From: Allolobophora icterica
Taxonomy: Eukaryota; Annelida; Clitellata; Crassiclitellata; Lumbricidae
Length of the DNA: 64,000 nucleotides
Assembly (NCBI GenBank): GCA_963556255.1
Contig: OY744608.1
Location: 12,098,019 to 12,162,018, forward strand
Direction: 5' to 3'
The notes beneath the pieces were generated by a model that worked only from the letters and a program-made list of their open reading frames with translations, was not told where the DNA came from and did not search any database. The translations under genes and the position numbers were made by a program. This document shows positions 58,130-64,000 of this stretch, piece by piece (positions within the stretch are counted from its first letter, which is position 1; each line of letters begins with the position of its first letter).

Positions 58130-58265
58130 GGGGGTCCATAGAGTAGTGGCAACATCCACTCAGCCTTTCATTCGCGAGATGGCGCGTTTGTTAAAATGAG
58201 ATGTAGGACGTGATGGGCGCCTTGCATGACTGCCGTGTACAGTTAAATTCGACTCCTGTAATAAG
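58130..58265 (+). repeat. SINE family A, 3'-truncated or partial
   Basis: Contains tagagtagtggcaac, cgcgagatggcgcg and gggcgccttgcatgactgcc, then ends at attcgactcctgta. Confidence 0.65.
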
Positions 58266-58617
58266 AAGGATCATATACTTTATTCTTTCCTATAATGATA
58301 CTATTTAGGCTATCTGTCCGATTCTGTCGTAACGTGTAGTAATAACCGTCGTGGTTTTTCTGTGTTTCTACAGGTGCCTGTGCATTTGCTGGCGGCAAGA
58401 TTTCTGACTAAGGAGCGAAGGAATTGTATTTTCTGTCTTAGGGGCGATGTGGTGGTTTTCTCGGTATGAGAGGCGACTGGGTTGTTTTTCTGTATGAGGG
58501 GCGACTGGGTGGTTTTTCTGTATGAGGGGCGATGGGGTGGTATCTGCCTGAGGAGCGATGGGATGGATTCTGATGCATGTTACGGTCGCACTATGGCTCT
58601 GTGTCGTCGGTGTGGTG

Positions 58618-58810
<193 letters not shown>

Positions 58811-59149
58811 GGGTGTGTCCCTGCTGAGCCTCTGTCGTGGCGTAAAACATCGACTGCTAGCGACTTTCCATTTAATATTTTGCTTTTTGTTTTAATCACG
58901 GTTTCCAAGTTTTGATTTGACGAAGAAATCAGCAGTAGGTCATGAACATTGAACAACATACAATACAATATTCGTTTGTTGAGGAAAACAAGCTGACGTT
59001 GCCGCAACTTGGTACATTATAAGAGAAAGTTGGCTCTATAAGTAAGAGTTCTTCTAAAGAATACGTGGATTTGGTTGTTGTTGTTTGTTTTTGGAAAAGT
59101 GATTTTATGCAATCTATTACGAAGATGGTGTTGATGTCTAACGAAGAGG

Positions 59150-59290
59150 GGAAATAACCAGGATGAGAATTGTCGGGGGTTTAAGGGTTCAACCCCTCAT
59201 GGTCTTTCTTACGACTACACATGTAGTTAAGTCTTCATTGCACACCCCAGGGGGTAGTTCCAACCCCCTCAGTTGTGCTGGTGTGATTTA
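59150..59290 (+). repeat. dispersed repeat with CCCCAGGGGGT core, second copy
   Basis: Plus-strand counterpart of 15190-15365. Shares gagaattgtcggg, ttcattgcacaccccaggg and gttgtgctggtgtgattt. Confidence 0.6.
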
Positions 59291-59292
59291 GC

Positions 59293-60503
59293 CAGTGCTT
59301 TTTTCAGCCGGAACGCGTCGGAACGGCGTTCCGGCACCTTTTTCCAGCTATTAAAAAATAACTTATTTATTTTAATAATAAAAACAATAATTTAGTTATT
59401 TCAATTTAACTTCAGTATTTTGAACTGTTTTCAGGGTTCTAGGACAATTCGTCGCAGGACAATTCGGCGCGGACAATTCGGCGCGGACAATTCGTCGCAG
59501 GACAATTCGGCGCGGACAATTCGGCGCGGACATTTCGTCGCGGACAATTCGGCGCAGGACAATTCGGCGCGGACAATTCGGCGCGGTTAATCAAAATATA
59601 AAATTGTAACTGCTTCATTGAGCCACCATAGAAATAAGCATCAACATTAAAAGTGAAATATAATAGTAGATTGTCGAGTTCACCATGATATTTAATATTG
59701 AATTTTAATGGAATATAGATACTCTAATATGTAGGCCTAATCAAAAAATTTATAATCTAACACAACTAAATTTTAATTTAAAAAAAACAGTTAAATAATC
59801 CTGTCCAAAATTTTTTAAATGTAACTAAATCGTTACAATGGGTTAATTTGTTAATCCATTAAATTCATGTTGTGACTGCATCCCCGTAAGTATTCGATTG
59901 ATGTTCGATTTTCGTAATCCAGCACAACAGTGCGCAGTCGACGATCCAGATCTCGATATTTCTTCTTCTTCAGAGGGGGTTCTTCACCTGCAACTATCCG
60001 CTCAACTTCAGATGTGCGATATACCCCAATTAATCGACCACAGCTAATCATCCCGCATTGATTAATTTGAATAGTTTGATTAATTAGATCACATGCTTCA
60101 ATTTCTCCAACTTCAGATGTTCGATATACCACAATAAATCGACGATAGCTAATCACCCCGCATTGATTAATTTTACAAGTTTTCCGCGATAATATTTTAT
60201 AGGGCCTGTTATATAAATTTCCCGCGACGAATTGTCCGCGCCGAATTGTCCTGCGCCGATTTGTCCGCGACGAAATGTCCGCGCCGAATTGTCCGCGCCG
60301 AATTGTCCTGCGACGAATTGTCCGCGACGAATTGTCCGCGACGAATTGTCCTGCGACGAATTGTCCGGTCACCGTTTTCAGTATTGTTGATACCCCTACC
60401 AATCCCAATCCCGTTTTTCTCGGGATTTTAGTCCGCCCATAATTGTTCCGTTCCGGAACCTATTGTTCCGTTCCGGAACCTTTTTTCCTAAAAAAAAGCA
60501 CTG
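59293..60503. mobile_element. hAT-like 'glossy' CAGTGC element, copy 2, carrying a nested element
   Basis: Ends CAGTGCTTTTTTC and AAAAAAAGCACTG. The 8-bp duplication GATTTAGC is at 59285-59292 and 60504-60511. Without the nested 939-bp insertion it would be about 264 bp, matching copy 1 at 14453-14708 (opposite orientation). Confidence 0.92.
59435..60373. mobile_element. TIR element with terminal arrays of GGACAATTCG units
   Basis: Ends GGTTCTAGGACAATTCG and CGAATTGTCCGGTCACC. The 8-bp duplication GTTTTCAG is at 59427-59434 and 60374-60381. Each end is about 150 bp of tandem GGACAATTCGNCGC(A/G) units, ten or more per side, in inverted orientation. The AT-rich centre has a frame on the minus strand (GMISCGRLIGVYRTSEVERI, EEPPLKKKKYRDLDRRLR) with an internal duplication and no recognised domain. 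Copy 1 of the host MITE supplies the empty site (14577-14584). Confidence 0.93.
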
Positions 60504-60649
60504 GATTTAGCATTATTTGATTCTGAATCTCTGACAAAGTGAAGGAATTTCCATGGTGTATCACTGTAGGCCTATCATGTATAGGCCTACATTTTTGAAT
60601 TTGATCAACAAGTAAGCAATAGAAGTCTTGACCTGATTGTGATTTTTGG

Positions 60650-60748
60650 GTCTTGGTCTTGATCTTGAGGTTCAAAGTCTTGGTCTTGGTCTTGGTCTTG
60701 AGGTTCAAAGTCTTGGTCTTGGTCTTGACGTTTAAGGTCTTGACAACA
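60650..60748 (-). repeat. CAAGACC/GGTCTTG minisatellite family, copy 3
   Basis: On the minus strand starts TTGTTGTCAAGACCTTAAAC and continues as GACCAAGACTTTGAACCTCA units. It interrupts the RT fragment at 60755-60880. Confidence 0.8.
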
Positions 60749-60754
60749 ATATTG

Positions 60755-60880
60755 GGTTAGACATGCATGGAAAATCTAATTTGCTAACAAGAAGAACTCC
60801 AAGGTCACGAACTAGGCTACATAATTTTGATGGGTGGACAGAGCAAGTTTAATCAAGTTGCAGCGAGAGAGTTTTCGGGT
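60755..60880 (-). mobile_element. CR1/L2-like RT fragment, part separated by an insertion
   Basis: The minus strand reads SLVRDLGVLLVSKLDF, the segment that follows KLNxxKTELxWF in these ORFs. It continues from 61886-62290 across the TIR element at 60889-61877. Confidence 0.65.
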
Positions 60881-60888
60881 CAATAGGC

Positions 60889-61877
60889 TATACCCCGTGA
60901 TCGATCGAGTCGAACTGCTACGATCGACTTGGCTCGGCCGACGATCGACTCGATCGACTTTGTCGACTAGTCGACCTCTCGTCAACTCGATCGACTTGGC
61001 AAATAAACGATCGACTTGGTCGACTCTGTCGACTTGGACTGTATCTCCTGGCCAGGGGCCCGGGAGTCATGGCGCCAAAGGTGCCAATTCTCACACAAGT
61101 TTTGGCTCTGTAGCACCGAGGCAGAAGCATGCTCACACAACTTTTGGCTGGCGCTTTGTATTTGATGCTTGCTAAAGTAGTTATTGACTTATTGTGCTAT
61201 AGACGCGCTTCATTTCATGAATATGTAGGCCAAGTATAATAAACTTTCCCACTGATTGTTAAAAAATGACAAAATATTCTTATTGATCATATCGGATATA
61301 ATGTATAATTCTATCCATCTTAGGTCTGTAGCCTACTTGGCTGAGGTTAGTTCACGCAACTTTAAAACACTTTCAGAGCCACTGCTCTTGCTTGGCCAAA
61401 GTCGAAGCATTCAGTCTCGTCCTAACATACAGACATTCGAACGTTTTGAGATCGTCGTTACTGACTACAGAGCTGAAATTTCCTGAAACTAGCGCATTTT
61501 TAACGCATCTTAATCTTTCCATTTTCACCGTAAAACTGTGAAAAAGTATCTGCAGCTTCCACTATTATAATACGAAATCACCAAAAGGCTCATAATTTGC
61601 ACTGAACTTCAAATCAGGTTAATACGGTAGTTGTGCGTTTACAAAGCAGTACCGGTACGTTATCACATCATGTCGGTCATTTTGTGAAGTCGCCGCAAAA
61701 AAATAGTAAAATATTTCATAGTCGAGTCGAGTCGAGAAAACAAACGATCGACTCGACTTGTCAAAACATACGATCGACTCGACTTGCAAGTCGATCGAGT
61801 CGAAGAGTTTTCGACCGACTCGACTTGGCCGAGTTTCGATCGACTTGATCGACTGACTCGATCGATCACGGGATATA
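60889..61877. mobile_element. TIR element with long TCGACT-rich ends, 989 bp
   Basis: Ends TATACCCCGTGATCGATCGA and TCGATCGATCACGGGATATA are inverted repeats with one mismatch, extending about 150 bp into TCGACTCGATCG-rich arms. The 8-bp duplication CAATAGGC is at 60881-60888 and 61878-61885. The centre is non-coding as far as I can see. Superfamily undecided. Confidence 0.9.
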
Positions 61878-61885
61878 CAATAGGC

Positions 61886-62290
61886 CTATTATGTGGTCGA
61901 GCCCGACGGTCAAACCATATGATCAGTTCCGTTTTGTTCGCATTTAACTTCAAGCGCATGAATGTGCACCAGGATTGTGTCTCATGAAAGCAAGCATAAT
62001 TTTTAAGTTTTCATAGTTTGCAGCCGAAAGCTTTATATATTATATAGTTGGGTGTCATCAGGGTAATTATGAATGAGGATACCATGACCGGCATGACGTG
62101 ATGCAATTTTGGTGATGTTAGATGTGTACAAAATGAACAGCAGCGGGCCAAGGATGGAGCCTTAAGAATTGGGGGACACCAGAATTTAGACTAGCAGTTT
62201 TAGAGAATTTAGTACCAAATCGGACATTGTGAGACCTGGAAGTAAGAAAAGAGGAAATCCATGATTGTAAACTTTACATTTCTTAAGCGT
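61886..62290 (-). mobile_element. CR1/L2-like reverse-transcriptase fragment, decayed
   Basis: The minus strand with one frameshift reads GVPQ, LGPLLFILYTSNITKIASRH and GHGILIHNYPDDTQLY, then after a gap RMRLKLNANKTELI and WFDRR. The catalytic box is YPDD instead of YADD/FADD, so the copy is dead by this as well as the frameshifts. Confidence 0.8.
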
Positions 62291-62299
62291 CCAATGAGC

Positions 62300-63160
62300 T
62301 AATCTGTGGAAACCAGCTCAATCACAGATAGGCCCTACTCAATATCCACAGCAAAAAGCAGAGTTATTTTAATAAAATTGATTTAATGATTTTTAATTTT
62401 GGAAATAGCAACTAAATTAAACTGTGTTTGAGCTTTTATTCATGCCATTTTTTGTAAGTTTTATGATCCGAAATGCGAAAATCTTAAAACGAAAAACAAA
62501 CCCTTCAAAAAGAAAAAAAACAACCAAAACTCTTTTTGGCACCTCCGACAGGCCTATGTGATGTTAAACACGGTGTATTAACCCTATATAGCGTCTAAGC
62601 CTATAGTCGGCATGTCAGTGGCCAGAATTGCGCCTGTACAGTAGCCTATACACATTGGACCATTCCTTCCTACTCTAACAGTTGATTATTTGGTAAGCCG
62701 TCTTGCATGCAATGGTAGGTAATTAGTCAAAGGCAGTTATCGCCTCTTGCTTTTTTATATACTGGAACTTCGATTCGCCAATTACAAGGATTTTGCCCAC
62801 TACACCTGGATGTCTCCCGAGTCCCGAAGTTGCCTCCTCTTGAATTTAAGTCTGGCTACAGGCCTGTTACGCTATCACTACGAAAGGGTTAAAACTATTA
62901 TCAAACAAATTCTAAGCCCTACGTTGCCTTTACCATGTAGGCTGTTAGTTGCTCGCTCTCTGTCCATTAAGATCCTATAGCGTATACTTGAAGGGGTACA
63001 TAGGGCATGTTATGCTTATAATGGATGCAAAGTATTGACCGTACAGCAGTAAATGGGTGCAAAGTGTCCGCTATAGGTCCAAGATCTGATCTGCTTGAAA
63101 CTTCAGCTGATCTTTGCCCTCATAATCTGTACGTCGCCCCTGATGAGGTCCAGACCCTAG
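62300..63160. other. unassigned intergenic stretch
   Basis: No gene, TIR element or tRNA-like boxes recognised. AT-rich sequence with a few taggcct words; the open frame at 62747-62980 has no coding features. Confidence 0.4.
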
Positions 63161-63163
63161 CCC

Positions 63164-63171
63164 TATAAATA
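63164..63171 (+). promoter_or_regulatory. TATA box of the urocanate hydratase gene
   Basis: TATAAATA, 96 bases before the ATG at 63260, which leaves room for a 5' UTR of about 65 bases. Confidence 0.5.
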
Positions 63172-63259
63172 AGCCCTGTTCTTCATCACTCCTGCGTTTG
63201 ATTCTGCCAAGACTATGCTACTTCTCGACTGAGAAACTTCTAACTCATCTCGATTAATA

Positions 63260-63403
63260 ATGGCGTCTGAATCGGTTGCTCGGGACATTGCGAGGCTGTG
63301 CAGCGATTGGCCCCTCGGTCTTCTGCCCGATCGGAGACCCAGGGACGACCACCTGCCACATGCTCCCAACCGCAAACCGACTCTAACGGACGCGGAGAAA
63401 CAG
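63260..63403 (+). CDS. UROC1: urocanate hydratase (urocanase), first coding exon
   Basis: Urocanase adds water to urocanate to give imidazolonepropionate in cytosolic histidine breakdown. This exon encodes 48 residues: LCSDWPLGLLPDRRPRDD, then HLPHAPNRKPTLTDAEKQ. Vertebrate UROC1 begins in the same pattern (LCSGLPLRPLPENR, then VPHAPVRTPSLSPVEKQ). ATG 63260 is the first in frame, and the donor is CAG/GTGGGA at the end of the 48th codon. The NAD-binding and catalytic parts lie downstream, outside the window; the remaining 600 bases contain only a CAAGACC repeat. Single-copy in animals as far as I know. Confidence 0.88.
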
Positions 63404-63779
63404 GTGGGAACACCCCTAACCTATGACGATTCGAACTTCTAGTAAGAATGTATAGCGCCACGTGGTAGGAGCGAGATTTTTTATATAGTGCATGACAATG
63501 GAAGTGAAGTTAAGGGGACACTATGACTGTTGCCCAGGGCGCGGATGTAAATGAGGGCTCAAAGTAAGAAGAGTAGAGTATACCAATCTTTAAACTATCG
63601 CAGAGAGGTCTCAGCGTATGAAGGTGGGTATACGATCGAGAGGTATACGCTGAACTTGTTTCCAACAGAAATAACGCTGTCATGTCGCAAAAATTTCGGC
63701 ACAGGGCCAAAAAGTGGGGGTGTCTGTGTGTGCAAGTGGTGGTAACCGTACAACACCGTCACAGCAGAAAGTTACGCCC

Positions 63780-63920
63780 AGTCTTGTTGTCAAGACCTTA
63801 AACCTCAAGACCAAGACTTTGAACCTCGAGACCAAGACCAAGACCTTGGACCTCGAGACCAAGACTTTGAACCTCGACACCAAGACCAAGACCAAGACTT
63901 TGAACCTCAAGACCCAAAAA
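63780..63920 (+). repeat. CAAGACC/GGTCTTG minisatellite family, copy 4
   Basis: Starts CTTGTTGTCAAGACCTTAAA, then GACCAAGACTTTGAACCTCG units, ending AAGACCCAAAAAATC. Lies in the presumed first intron of the urocanase gene. Confidence 0.85.
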
Positions 63921-64000
63921 ATCTCTTTCAGCCCAAGACTTCTTTTCCTTACATAAAAATTGTCAAGTCGGACTACTAGCTATTTTAATGAAAACGTGAG

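Overview
This is metazoan nuclear DNA, AT-rich and heavily loaded with repeats. The genes are split into short exons with GT-AG (twice GC-AG) introns of about 0.4-3.7 kb. The gene content (lysine demethylase KDM1B, a BTB-BACK-kelch protein, urocanase, a patatin-like phospholipase exon) and the mix of RTE, CR1/L2-like, hAT, piggyBac, Harbinger-like and tRNA-SINE repeats suggest a marine invertebrate. The frequent taggcct words would suit an echinoderm or related animal, but I cannot fix the species.

Layout. 1-768 (-): one long exon of a secreted beta-helix-like protein, cut by the window edge. 769-10658: no gene seen; SINEs, microsatellites and several nested DNA transposons, the largest about 3.2 kb. 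10659-12357 (+): a two-exon gene for a 129-residue single-pass membrane protein. 12358-18864: repeats, MITEs and SINEs. 18865-45371 (+): a complete coding reconstruction of KDM1B (19 exons, 895 residues, every junction in frame). Its introns hold an apparently intact RTE retrotransposon, an apparently intact piggyBac element and at least five other DNA elements. 46656-52423 (-): a complete BTB-BACK-kelch gene (8 exons, 565 residues), convergent with KDM1B. 52424-63163: repeats, including a 47-bp minisatellite, a truncated RTE copy with target duplication, CR1/L2-like pieces and nested TIR elements, plus one isolated PNPLA6/7-type exon at 57174-57283 (-). 63260-63403 (+): first coding exon of urocanate hydratase, with a TATA box upstream; the rest of the gene lies beyond the window.

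The genes do not form a pathway. KDM1B acts on chromatin (H3K4 demethylation), the kelch protein is probably a Cullin-3 substrate adaptor, and urocanase acts in histidine breakdown. The clearest unusual content is mobile DNA: 17 terminal-inverted-repeat elements whose exact ends and target duplications can be read directly, several nested in each other. One of them (59435-60373) has ends made of inverted tandem arrays of a short unit. Product names rest on remembered family sequences, not on a database search.
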